Origin: Streptomyces camponoticapitis
Lineage (GTDB): Bacteria; Actinomycetota; Actinomycetes; Streptomycetales; Streptomycetaceae
DNA length: 64,000 bases
Direction: 5' to 3'
Assembly (NCBI RefSeq): GCF_014646115.1
Contig: NZ_BMMV01000001.1
Coordinates: 174,084-238,083 of the forward strand
In this document: in pieces, positions 1-8,200 of the stretch
Position numbering within the stretch: the first letter of the stretch is position 1
Layout of the letters: each line of letters starts with the position of its first letter
Position numbers and translations under genes: made by a program
The notes under the pieces: model-generated
Seen by the model: the letters and a program-made list of their open reading frames with translations, nothing else
What the model was told of the DNA's origin: nothing
Databases searched by the model: none

Positions 1-13
1 CCTTCTCGTCACG

Positions 14-86
14 TACCCCCGACCGGATTCGAACCGGCGCTACCGCCTTGAGAGGGCGGCGTGCTAGGCCGCTACACAACGGGGGC
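14..86 (-). tRNA. tRNA-Glu (anticodon CTC)
   Basis: Read on the minus strand this 73-nt sequence folds as a cloverleaf: acceptor GCCCCCG pairs with CGGGGGT (one G-U) and is followed by discriminator A. The anticodon loop reads CTCTCAA, giving CTC, and the T arm contains GGTTCGAATCC. No CCA is encoded. It is the last gene of a five-tRNA cluster and is identical to the copies at 204-276 and 338-410. Confidence 0.95.
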
Positions 87-105
87 CAGCGGGTGGAGCG
101 TTGAG

Positions 106-177
106 CTGGGCTACCAGGACTCGAACCTAGAACAACGGAACCAGAAACCGTCGTGTTGCCAATTACACCATAGCCCA
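106..177 (-). tRNA. tRNA-Gln (anticodon CTG)
   Basis: A 72-nt cloverleaf on the minus strand with acceptor TGGGCTA/TAGCCCA, anticodon loop TTCTGGT (CTG), a T arm with GGTTCGAGTCC and discriminator G. It differs from the second tRNA-Gln (430-501) at three positions, one in the D loop and two in the variable region, so the two copies are diverging outside the functional core. Confidence 0.94.
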
Positions 178-203
178 AGGGTGGTTCAGTCTTGCGTTCC
201 GCG

Positions 204-276
204 TACCCCCGACCGGATTCGAACCGGCGCTACCGCCTTGAGAGGGCGGCGTGCTAGGCCGCTACACAACGGGGGC
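204..276 (-). tRNA. tRNA-Glu (anticodon CTC)
   Basis: Identical over all 73 nt to the copy at 14-86, with the same acceptor stem, CTC anticodon and discriminator A. Flanking DNA is unrelated between copies, so the duplicated unit is only the tRNA itself. Confidence 0.95.
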
Positions 277-337
277 CCTAGCGATCCTGCATCGACATGT
301 CCGGGTGCGACCCGGAGAAATCGGAGAGAAGGATCTG

Positions 338-410
338 TACCCCCGACCGGATTCGAACCGGCGCTACCGCCTTGAGAGGGCGGCGTGCTAGGCCGCTACA
401 CAACGGGGGC
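338..410 (-). tRNA. tRNA-Glu (anticodon CTC)
   Basis: Third identical tRNA-Glu(CTC). It lies 19 nt downstream of the tRNA-Gln at 430-501 in the direction of transcription, which fits a polycistronic tRNA transcript. The 3' CCA would be added after transcription. Confidence 0.95.
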
Positions 411-429
411 GTTGCAGAAGAACTCTGCG

Positions 430-501
430 CTGGGCTACCAGGACTCGAACCTAGACTAACGGAACCAGAAACCGTCGTGCTGCCAATTACACCATAGCCC
501 A
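430..501 (-). tRNA. tRNA-Gln (anticodon CTG)
   Basis: First tRNA of the minus-strand cluster (transcription order Gln, Glu, Glu, Gln, Glu). The 72-nt cloverleaf has a seven-pair acceptor stem, a CTG anticodon and discriminator G. No clear promoter was recognised immediately upstream, where a GC-rich hairpin sits at 511-529. Confidence 0.94.
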
Positions 502-510
502 CCAAAACTC

Positions 511-529
511 AACCCCCGGTATGGGGGTT
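511..529 (-). terminator. possible terminator after the HAD phosphatase gene
   Basis: The stem AACCCCC/GGGGGTT has a 5-nt loop and on the minus strand is followed by GAGTTTT. It lies between the HAD gene (ending at 592) and the tRNA cluster, so it could end the HAD transcript. A second small hairpin (AGACC-TTGC-GGTCT) sits at 556-569. The T tract is short, so the call is tentative. Confidence 0.4.
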
Positions 530-591
530 TTGTTTGGGTTTTGCGCCTTCCGGCCAGACCTTGCGGTCTCTGGGGTGGCGCAGGAAGAACA

Positions 592-1314
592 TTACCCGAT
601 GCGGGACGGCGCTCCAAAACGAGTATCACCGCGCAGCAGGGCGGGAAGGCGGTCCAGATCGGTGATCGTCACGAGCTCGGGGCGGCCGCCGAGCCGCCCC
701 CGGTCGAGCCAGACTCCGGCCAGTCCGGCGGCGCTGGCACCGCCGGCGTCGATGTCCGGTTCGTTCCCCACGTAGGCGACCTCCGAGGGGGCAAGGTCCA
801 GGGCGTCGCAGGCCGCGTGGAAAGCGGCGGGGTCGGGCTTGGAGGCGCCGAGCTCGGCGGCGCACAGGACGGTCTCGAAGTAGTCCCGTACGCCGAGGAC
901 GCGGAGCTTGCGGTCCTGGTTGTGGATGCTGGAATTCGACAGGACGGCCTGACGGTAGTCGGAGGCCAGTGAGTCCAGCGCGGCAAGGGCGTCGGGGAAG
1001 AGTTCCCACGCGGACTCGTAGTGCGCGACGTAGCGGTCGAACCAGGCGTCGGCCTCGGCGTCGCCCAGTTCCTCCGTACCGAGGAACTGCCGGACGCGGT
1101 CGCGGCGCTGCCCTTGGAAGGTGGTCTCGCCGTCGGCGAACCGCAGCCACTGGAGGTCGGTGATCTCGCGCCACCGCTCAAGAGCGCGGTCGGCGGTGCC
1201 GTAGCGGTCGGCGAGCCCTTCGGCCGTGAGATGCAGCCGCATACCGGTGCGGTCGGCGGTGGTGTAGTCGAAGAGGGTGTCGTCGATGTCCCAGACGACC
1301 GCGCGGATCGGCAT
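592..1314 (-). CDS. HAD-superfamily hydrolase (haloacid dehalogenase-like phosphatase)
   Basis: This 240-residue soluble protein has the four HAD motifs in order. Motif I is DIDDTLFDY near the N-terminus (DxD nucleophile and acid), motif II is SNSS, motif III is the lysine in GASKPDPAAF, and motif IV is YVGNEPDIDAGGA. The spacing between motifs I and II fits an alpha-helical C1 cap, as in YjjG/REG-2-like phosphatases acting on small phosphorylated metabolites. The open frame runs on upstream, but the ATG at 1312-1314 directly precedes the conserved PIRAVVWDIDD strand and gives the usual family length. The substrate cannot be read from sequence. The gene is alone between the tRNA cluster and a divergent two-gene unit. 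Confidence 0.88.
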   Translation of the reverse strand: MPIRAVVWDIDDTLFDYTTADRTGMRLHLTAEGLADRYGTADRALERWREITDLQWLRFADGETTFQGQRRDRVRQFLGTEELGDAEADAWFDRYVAHYESAWELFPDALAALDSLASDYRQAVLSNSSIHNQDRKLRVLGVRDYFETVLCAAELGASKPDPAAFHAACDALDLAPSEVAYVGNEPDIDAGGASAAGLAGVWLDRGRLGGRPELVTITDLDRLPALLRGDTRFGAPSRIG

Positions 1315-1494
1315 ACTCCGAAGGTACCGGCGCCGGCGCCCGCCGGAGTCGCGGCGCCCCTCGGCCGTACCCCGTAACCCCGTACCCGGTACCCGTCCCT
1401 CGTACGGGTTCGGCGCACGGCGCCGGCAGCGTGCGCCTTGGGGACAGGGCCTACCATGGCCGTCCTGCCGCCCCACCCGCCGAGGGAGTTGATC

Positions 1495-1821
1495 ATGGTT
1501 GCTGAAGTGGACCCCGAGGCCTGCGAGAGAACTCCGGAGGCCGTTCGCACGGCGCTGCAGCGACGTCCCGACTGGTTGCAAGCGTTCGAGCAGGACTGGC
1601 TGAGCGCGGCGGCCGATTTCGATCAGGAGGCCCTGGCGGGCGTCGTGGACAAGTGGTTCCCCTTCGCCTGCGCGTGCGCGACCCCGGGATACCTGGACGA
1701 CGTGGAGCACACCATCAAGCGCATGTCGGAGGGCGACACCGAGGGCATGGTCTTCCAGGACGAGGACGGCAACGCCTACGACGCCGAGAACAACCCGGTG
1801 GACGCGAGGGGGCGCGGGTGA
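1495..1821 (+). CDS. small acidic protein, DUF6247-like, first gene of a coupled pair
   Basis: This 108-residue acidic protein has no membrane segment. The ATG at 1495 follows GAGGGAG at a good distance, and longer in-frame starts lack a binding site. The pattern F-x-x-x-W-x-x-A-A-x-x-F-D-x-x-A-L-x-x-V-V-D-K-W resembles actinobacterial DUF6247 proteins, an assignment made from memory. Its last codons overlap the next gene by 4 nt (GTGA), so the two are translationally coupled. The next gene resembles a RelE/ParE toxin, so this one may be the antitoxin. An unrelated small regulator is the main alternative. Confidence 0.6.
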   Translation: MVAEVDPEACERTPEAVRTALQRRPDWLQAFEQDWLSAAADFDQEALAGVVDKWFPFACACATPGYLDDVEHTIKRMSEGDTEGMVFQDEDGNAYDAENNPVDARGRG

Positions 1822-2057
1822 GCACGTACGCGATCCGGTACGCGGACCGGGCGGCCCGCCGTAAGGCCGCTCTGAGCGCGCCCCAGCGCGACGCCCTCTC
1901 CTCGCTGGAGAAACAGCTCGCCGCCAACCCCTTCGGTCCGCCCGCGACGAGCAATCGTGACAACAGCTGGTCGGCGGCGTTCGCAGGTGGCTTCGTGATC
2001 TACGTCGTGTCGAACCGGCACGTCGTGATCAACGTCGTCGATCTCGTGGCCCTCTGA
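1818..2057 (+). CDS. small basic protein resembling a RelE/ParE-type toxin
   Basis: This 79-residue protein starts at a GTG overlapping the stop of the upstream gene (GTGA). It begins with a short strand (TYAIRYADRAARR), continues with a basic helix and ends in two predicted beta strands (GGFVIYVVSNRHVVINVVDLVAL). That helix-then-sheet order and size suit RelE/ParE proteins, whose C-terminal strands often read (Y)xVxxxxxxVxVxxV. A C-terminal catalytic residue is not evident. The toxin role is inferred from size, fold pattern and coupling. A strong bidirectional terminator follows directly. Confidence 0.55.
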   Translation: MSTYAIRYADRAARRKAALSAPQRDALSSLEKQLAANPFGPPATSNRDNSWSAAFAGGFVIYVVSNRHVVINVVDLVAL

Positions 2058-2084
2058 GCGGCGCGTTGGCCTCCGGACACGGCG

Positions 2085-2117
2085 AAGGGGTGGCGACCCC
2101 GTCGGTCGCCACCCCTT
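2085..2117. terminator. bidirectional terminator between the small pair and gltX
   Basis: A perfect 14-bp inverted repeat (AAGGGGTGGCGACC and complement) with a 5-nt loop lies between convergent genes ending at 2057 (+) and 2136 (-). As is common in Streptomyces, the T tract is minimal. Confidence 0.8.
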
Positions 2118-2135
2118 GTGCGTACCCCGCAGGGG

Positions 2136-3611
2136 CTACGCCGCGAGCTTCGTCAGCGTCGCGTCGATACGGCGCAGTGTGCGGTCCTTGCCCAGGATCT
2201 CCAGGGACTCGAACAGCGGCAGGCCCACCGTGCGGCCCGTGACCGCCACGCGGACCGGGGCCTGGGCCTTCCCGAGCTTGAGGCCGTGCTCCTCGCCGGC
2301 CGCGAGGACCGCGTTCTTCAGCGACTCGGCGCTCGACCAGTCCGCGTCCGCCAGCTTCGCGCGGGCCGTGGTGAGCAGCGCGGCCGGCTCGCCCTTCATC
2401 GCCTTCGCCCAGGACGCCTCGTCCTCGACCGGCTCGTCGAGGAACAGGAAGTCCACGTTGGCCGTGATGTCGGAGAGCACCGTCACGCGGGTCTGCGCGT
2501 ACGGGGCGATCGCCTCGAAGGCCGCCTGGTCGAAGTCCTCCGGCGCCCAGTTCGCGTAGGGGGCCCGCAGCCAGGGCGCGCAGGCCTCCATGAAGGTCTT
2601 CACGTCGAGCTGCCGGATGTGGTCGGCGTTGATCGCCTCGGCCTTCTTCAGGTCGAAGCGCGCCGGGTTGGCGTTGACGTCGGTGATCTCGAAGGCACCG
2701 ACCATCTCGGCGCGGGAGAAGACGTCCTGGTCGGCGGAGAACGACCAGCCCAGCAGGGAGAGGTAGTTGAGCAGCCCGTCGGGCAGGAAGCCGCGCTCGC
2801 GGTAGAGGTTGAGCGAGGCCTGCGGGTCGCGCTTGGAGAGCTTCTTGTTGCCCTCGCCCATCACATAGGGCAGGTGCCCGAACTGCGGCACGAAGTGGGT
2901 GACACCCAGCCCCATCAGCGCCTGGTAGAGCGCGATCTGACGGGGCGTGGAGGAGAGCAGGTCCTCGCCCCGCAGGACGTGGGTGATCTCCATCAGCGCG
3001 TCGTCGACCGGGTTGACGAGGGTGTAGAGGGGCGCCCCGTTGGCGCGGACGATGCCGTAGTCGGGCACGTTCTCCGGCGTGAAGGTCAGCTCGCCGCGGA
3101 CCAGGTCGGTGAAGGTGATCGGCTCGTCGGGCATCCGGAAGCGGACGATGGAGGTGCGGCCCTCCGCCTCGTACGCCGCCTTCTGCTCCGCGCTCAGGTC
3201 GCGGCAGTGGCCGTCGTAGCCGGAGGGGCGGCCCGCGGCGCGCGCGGCGTCCCGGCGGGCCTCCAGCTCCTCGGGGGTGCAGTAGCAGTGGTACGCGTGG
3301 CCGGCCGCGAGCAGCTTGTCGGCGATGTCGCGGTAGATGTCCATCCGCTGCGACTGGCGGTACGGCGCGTGGGTGCCGCCCACCTCGGGGCCCTCGTCCC
3401 AGTCGAGCCCGAGCCAGCGCAGCGAGTCGAGCAGCGCCTCGTACGACTCCTCGGAGTCGCGCGCGGCGTCGGTGTCCTCGATGCGCAGGACCAGGGTGCC
3501 GCCGTGGTGGCGGGCGAACGCCCAGTTGAAGAGGGCGGTGCGGACCAGGCCCACGTGGGGGTTGCCGGTCGGCGAGGGACAGAAACGTACGCGGACGGTC
3601 GCGTTAGCCAC
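2136..3611 (-). CDS. gltX: glutamyl-tRNA synthetase
   Basis: GluRS charges tRNA-Glu with glutamate for translation and, in most bacteria, for tetrapyrrole synthesis by the C5 route. The 491-residue protein has the class I HIGH-equivalent in [10 protein letters not shown] (residues 13-21), the specificity loop near [12 protein letters not shown], and the KMSKS-equivalent KLSKR at residues 257-261. The rest is the usual alpha-helical anticodon-binding region, and the length is normal for a discriminating bacterial GluRS. Translation starts at GTG 3611 and overlaps the upstream gene's stop by 8 nt, so the two are coupled. Three tRNA-Glu genes lie 2 kb downstream. Confidence 0.96.
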   Translation of the reverse strand: MANATVRVRFCPSPTGNPHVGLVRTALFNWAFARHHGGTLVLRIEDTDAARDSEESYEALLDSLRWLGLDWDEGPEVGGTHAPYRQSQRMDIYRDIADKLLAAGHAYHCYCTPEELEARRDAARAAGRPSGYDGHCRDLSAEQKAAYEAEGRTSIVRFRMPDEPITFTDLVRGELTFTPENVPDYGIVRANGAPLYTLVNPVDDALMEITHVLRGEDLLSSTPRQIALYQALMGLGVTHFVPQFGHLPYVMGEGNKKLSKRDPQASLNLYRERGFLPDGLLNYLSLLGWSFSADQDVFSRAEMVGAFEITDVNANPARFDLKKAEAINADHIRQLDVKTFMEACAPWLRAPYANWAPEDFDQAAFEAIAPYAQTRVTVLSDITANVDFLFLDEPVEDEASWAKAMKGEPAALLTTARAKLADADWSSAESLKNAVLAAGEEHGLKLGKAQAPVRVAVTGRTVGLPLFESLEILGKDRTLRRIDATLTKLAA

Positions 3612-4404
3612 GCTTGATCACCTTGTTGGTGAGAGTGCCGATGCCTTCGATGGTGACGGCGACCTCGTCGCCGACGTTGAGGGGGCCCACCCCGGCGGGG
3701 GTGCCCGTGAGGATGACGTCGCCCGGGAGCAGCGTCATGGCCTCCGTGATGTGTACGACGAGGTCCTCGACGGAGCGGATCATGTCGCTGGTGCTGCCCA
3801 GTTGGCGCTGCTCGCCGTTGACGGTGCACTGGACGGCGAGGCCGCCGGCGACCGCCGCCAGGTCGACGGAGGTCTCCACCCAGGGGCCGAGCGGGCAGGA
3901 GGTGTCGAAGCCCTTGGCCCGGGCCCACTGCTTCTCGCGCTGCTGGGTGTCGCGCGCGGTGATGTCGTTCGCGCAGGTGAACCCGAGGATCACGTCCTTG
4001 ACGCGCTCGCGCGGGACCTCGCGGCACATGCGGCCGATGACGACGGCCAGTTCGGCCTCGTACTGGACGTCCGAGGAGAACGAGGGGTACTCGACCGCGT
4101 CACCGGAGCCGATCACCGAGGTGGTGGGCTTGAAGAAGGTGATCGGTGCCTCGGGCACCTCGTTGCCCAGCTCCGCCGCGTGCGCCGCGTAGTTGCGGCC
4201 CACGGCCACGACCTTGTTGGGCAGGACGGGCGGGAGCAGCCTGACCTTGCTCAGCGGGACCTTGGTGCCGGAGAGCTCGAAGTCGGCGTACGGAATGCCC
4301 TTGATGATGTCGAGGACGAGGCCGGCGGCCGTACCGCCGGTGCCGTCCTCCTCGACCGCGCCGAAGGCGACATTGCCGTCGATGGAGAATCTGGCGATGC
4401 GCAC
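3604..4404 (-). CDS. fumarylacetoacetate hydrolase (FAH) family protein
   Basis: This 266-residue protein has the FAH C-terminal domain: [13 protein letters not shown], the metal-binding [23 protein letters not shown], and the closing [21 protein letters not shown]. Family members are Mg2+-dependent hydrolases or decarboxylases of 2-oxo acids, for example in aromatic catabolism, or acylpyruvases. No aromatic pathway genes are nearby, so the substrate is open. I prefer the GTG at 4404 ([10 protein letters not shown]), about 12 nt after AAGGGG. A GTG at 4425 would add seven residues without a binding site. It lies directly upstream of gltX with an 8-nt overlap, so the two form an operon. Confidence 0.87.
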   Translation of the reverse strand: MRIARFSIDGNVAFGAVEEDGTGGTAAGLVLDIIKGIPYADFELSGTKVPLSKVRLLPPVLPNKVVAVGRNYAAHAAELGNEVPEAPITFFKPTTSVIGSGDAVEYPSFSSDVQYEAELAVVIGRMCREVPRERVKDVILGFTCANDITARDTQQREKQWARAKGFDTSCPLGPWVETSVDLAAVAGGLAVQCTVNGEQRQLGSTSDMIRSVEDLVVHITEAMTLLPGDVILTGTPAGVGPLNVGDEVAVTIEGIGTLTNKVIKRG

Positions 4405-4488
4405 GGGTTGCTGTCGCCCCTTCACTTTGCTGCTGGCTGACTGACTGGAGACTGACGTCCCAGGTTAGGCCCTGGCGCGGTGAGGGGC

Positions 4489-4514
4489 GGCGGCCGACGC
4501 GGTGCGTGGCCGCC
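4489..4514 (-). terminator. candidate terminator of the small peptide gene
   Basis: On the minus strand the stem GGCGGCC/GGCCGCC continues as ACGC/GCGT with a single bulged base and a 3-nt loop. It begins 13 nt after the stop of the peptide gene at 4527. It would separate that gene from the FAH-gltX operon. There is no T tract. Confidence 0.45.
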
Positions 4515-4526
4515 GTGGGGCGTGCC

Positions 4527-4703
4527 CTACTGTGCGACGGGGGCGTCGATCAGCGTCGTACGCCGCGGGTTGGCCGTGCGGACCGGCAGGTCGACGGAGT
4601 GTTCCTGCTGGACGGGCGGGAGGATCTCCCCGGCGTCGTCGAGGTTCGCCAGCGTCGTGCGGCGGGGGTTGGCGGTGTTGCGGAAGATCTTCGTCATCTT
4701 CAT
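4527..4703 (-). CDS. 58-residue peptide with duplicated TANPRRTTL motif, function unknown
   Basis: This short gene encodes 58 residues starting MKMTKIFRN and ending LIDAPVAQ. The nonapeptide TANPRRTTL occurs at residues 10-18 and again at 43-51, separated by an acidic, proline-containing middle (LDDAGEILPPVQQEHSVDLP). The two copies differ at four third codon positions and at no amino acid, and nearly all other third positions are G or C, so it is a translated gene under selection. There is no cysteine, membrane segment or signal peptide. AAGG about 13 nt upstream is a weak ribosome binding site, and a second ATG at codon 3 is possible. A hairpin follows the stop. It could be a modified-peptide precursor, a small regulator with two binding sites or an anti-factor. 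I do not recognise the family. Confidence 0.75.
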   Translation of the reverse strand: MKMTKIFRNTANPRRTTLANLDDAGEILPPVQQEHSVDLPVRTANPRRTTLIDAPVAQ

Positions 4704-5282
4704 CGGTTGTTTCAGACCTTGTCGGGGTACGGGTGCTCAGGAGCGCCGGTTGTCGAATGGGCCGTCTCTGTAAAGCGTCAGGCTAAACACGTGATTCCCC
4801 GAGAAAGCCCGGAGGCAGCAGCGATCTCCATGTGAGTTTGCTCACGACGTGCCGGGCAATTCACCCATCAGGGACAGTGGTCGAGACCGGTGGAAACGGA
4901 CATTGCCCTATCGAACCCGCCATTCCGCCCCTGATCATCAGGACTGGGGCACCCCCCTCCGGCACGGGACTCGTTCCGGGAAGTCCGTTTCCTCCCCGAA
5001 CACCTTCTACCGATCGTCACGCGTCCCTCACAACGTGTCACGCAGGTCACAGCCAGGTACGCGGCCCTTGTTGGAGATCCTGCTCTGTGCTGAAATTCCA
5101 CGCACCGCCGCGGGTTCTTCAGGACGGCGCGTAAGGGCGCGACGCGGCGCCGAGTGGCATGCGGGGAAGGGGAGCATCGCCGGTCACTCAACGACCACCT
5201 TGGAGCGCACTCTGTGCTCCACGACGCCGACACCGTCCCGCCGTTCTGCGGGGGGACGCCTGGTCCAGAGGTTGCGACGCTA
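4704..5282. promoter_or_regulatory. 579-nt intergenic region between the peptide gene and the first conservon
   Basis: This non-coding stretch separates divergent genes and must hold both promoters. An inverted repeat GTGAG-TTTG-CTCAC lies at 4832-4845, a possible operator. No confident -10/-35 pair was found. The cvnA-like gene's open frame extends back to 5154, but that extension has unrelated composition and no binding site. Nothing else is recognised. Confidence 0.4.
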
Positions 5283-8200
5283 GTGCAGGGACGTTTCAAG
5301 AGGGATAGCAGCGCTGCGGCGGAGCAGGAGCCCCGCGGCGGAACCGACCGCGGCTCCTCGCCCCAGCACACCCAGAACCCGGGCCCGGGTTCGGCCGGCG
5401 AGGGTGCTGATCGGGGTGCCCAGCCCGGTGCGGCGCCCGGTGGCGATGCCACTGACACCACGCCCAAGCCGGCCTCGACAGACGCGGGTTCGCGAATAGC
5501 GCTGCGCAACTGGCGGATCAGCACCCGTCTGGTGGCACTGCTCACCCTGCCGGTGGTCGCGGCCACCACGCTGGGTGGACTCCGTATCAACGAGTCCATG
5601 AACGACATGCAGCAGCTGGAGCACATGCAGCTGCTGACCAAGATGACCAAGGAGGCGACCAGCCTCGCCGCCGCGCTCCAGGCGGAACGTGACGAGTCGG
5701 CAGGTCCGCTCACCAACGGCGCGAACCCCAACGACTTCAAGGTCCAGGACCGTCGCACGAAGACGGACCGGGCCAAGAAGGCATTCCTCGGCGCCACCGT
5801 CGACATCGGGAACACCGACGGCGACCAGGCGCTGGAGTCGATCCGCGCCAACGTCAGCCAGATCGCCACCCAGGTCAACAAGATCCAGGAAATCCGCAAG
5901 GACGCGTACGACACGGATGCCACGCACTCCCTGACGGTCGACGCCTACAGCGGTCTCATCGACTCGCTGCTGAGCCTCTCCCAGGACATGGCGCAGGCGA
6001 CCAGCAACCCGGACATGATCAAGCGGACCCGCGCCCTGGCGGCCTTCTCCTCCGCCAAGGAGTACGCGTCGATCCAGCGCGCGATCATCGCCTCCGCGCT
6101 CCCCGCCGACCCGAAGCAGAAGGGCGATCTCAACGAGAACGACCGGCTCTACGGTCTGGCGGCGGCCACCAAGGGCGACAACGCCATCGCCTCCTTCGAC
6201 GCTCTGTACGAGTCGATGGGCGGCAACGCCGAGGAGCTGACGGCGCCGCTCAGCGGCAAGGGCAACCCCGAGATCAACGCGGCCGACGAGTACGCGCGGC
6301 GGGTTCTCGGCATCGACGGCGGTCTGGAGGGGCGGCCGAACCGCTCGTACCTGGACTGGACCGACCAGGCGTCCGCCAAGATCAACGCGATGAACATCAT
6401 CGAGCAGACGCTGCTCGGTGAGATGGAGAACAAGGCGCGCCAGCTGAAGGAGAAGTCCCAGCAGGACGCCCTCATCAACGGTGCGCTGATCCTCGTCGTC
6501 CTCGGCGTCTCGCTGGTCGGCGCCTTCGTCGTCGCCCGCTCCATGATCCGCTCGCTGCGGCGCCTCCAGGAGACGGCCACCAAGGTCGCCCAGGACCGGC
6601 TGCCCGAGCTGGTCAAGCAGCTCTCCGAGGCCGACCCGCAGGACGTGGACACCTCCGTCGAGTCGGTCGGTGTGCACTCCAGGGACGAGATCGGAAAGGT
6701 CGCCGCGGCCTTCGACGACGTGCACCGCGAGGCCGTCCGACTGGCCGCCGAGCAGGCGCTGCTGCGAGGCAACGTCAACGCGATGTTCACCAACCTCTCG
6801 CGCCGCAGCCAGGGCCTGATCCAGCGTCAGCTGTCGCTGATCTCCGAGCTCGAATCCCGTGAGGCCGACCCGGACCAGCTGTCCTCGCTCTTCAAGCTGG
6901 ACCACCTCGCGACCCGTATGCGCCGTAACGGTGAGAACCTGCTGGTCCTCGCCGGTGAGGAGCCGGGCCGCCGCTGGACGCGCCCCGTCCCGCTGGTCGA
7001 CGTGCTCCGTGCCGCGGCCTCCGAGGTGGAGCAGTACGAGCGGATCGAACTGGCCTCGGTGCCCACGACCGAGGTCGCCGGCCGCGTCGTCAACGACCTC
7101 GTGCACCTGCTCGCCGAGCTGCTGGAGAACGCGACGTCGTTCTCCTCCCCGCAGACCAAGGTCCGCGTCACCGGTCACGCGCTGCCCGACGGGCGTGTGC
7201 TCGTCGAGATCCACGACACCGGTATCGGTCTGTCGCCGGAGGACCTGGCGGCGATCAACGAACGGCTGGCTTCGCCGCCCACCGTGGACGTCTCGGTCTC
7301 GCGCCGCATGGGTCTGTTCGTGGTCGGCCGGCTCTCCCTGCGTCACGGCATCAGGATCCAGCTGCGCCCCTCCGACTCCGGTGGCACGACCGCGCTGGTC
7401 ATGCTGCCCGTCGATGTCGCCAACGGCGGCAAGAAGATGCCGCCGCGCCCCGGCGCCGGCGCGCAGAACGGTGCGGGCGGACAGTCGCCCGCCGGGCAGG
7501 GCGCCCTCGGCGGCGGCCAGCAGTCCGGCATCGCCGCCGGGCTCGCGGGCGGCGCCGCCGCCCGTGAGGCGGGCGCGGCCGGCGGCGGACGTCTCGCCGG
7601 TCCGCCTTCGCGCGGCCAGGTCGGCCCCGGTACGGGTCCGCGTGCCGCGCTGCCCGCCAGGAACGGGATGCAGAGCGGTCTGCCCACCCGGCCGCAGTCC
7701 GGTCCGCCGCAGGATCCGCAGCGTCAGGGTCCGGGGCAGGGGTCCGGTCAGCCGAGCCTGTTCGGAACGAGCCCCCGTGAGCAGGCGGGCGGCCGTCAGG
7801 GCGCCCAGGCGGGCCCCGGCCAGCCGTCCGGTCCGGTGCCGCAGGCCGGTGGCCGGCTCGCCCGTCCCGGTCAGAGCCTCTCCAGCCCGAACGGACGTGG
7901 CGGCCCCGGCAACCGCGACCGCAACGCCTTCCCGCAAGGTGCGACGGGACCGGCCGGCGGACCGCCGCCGGTGGACCGCGGCCGTCAGCTGCCGCCGCCC
8001 GGCGGACCACGCGCCGAGCTGCCGGGGGGCAACCCGCAGCCGCCGCAGCGCCCGCAGCAGCGTCCCGGGACGAGTGCGACGACCACCTGGGGCACCGGGC
8101 AGCAGCCCGCGCCGCAGCGGTTCTCGCCGGACGCCCCGCGCGGCCACGAGGAGCCCGAGAACACCGGTCAGTTCGCGATGCCGTCCGCGGGTCAGGGCCA

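Noticed and set aside
14..501. Regularly repeated 73-nt sequences resembling a direct-repeat array
   Set aside because: The repeats fold as tRNA-Glu and tRNA-Gln cloverleaves and the spacers are irregular, so it is not CRISPR or an integron.
14..590. tRNA cluster examined as an integration (attachment) site
   Set aside because: No integrase, no phage genes and no partial tRNA 3' end repeat was found in the window.
2118..3617. Long plus-strand open frame (about 500 codons) opposite gltX
   Set aside because: It is the antisense shadow of gltX, with Arg/Val/Gly-rich nonsense composition and no binding site. gltX has full family motifs.
4480..4835. Plus-strand open frames across the small peptide gene
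   Set aside because: They lack binding sites and show reversed codon bias. The minus-strand peptide has GC3 bias and a duplicated motif with only synonymous differences.
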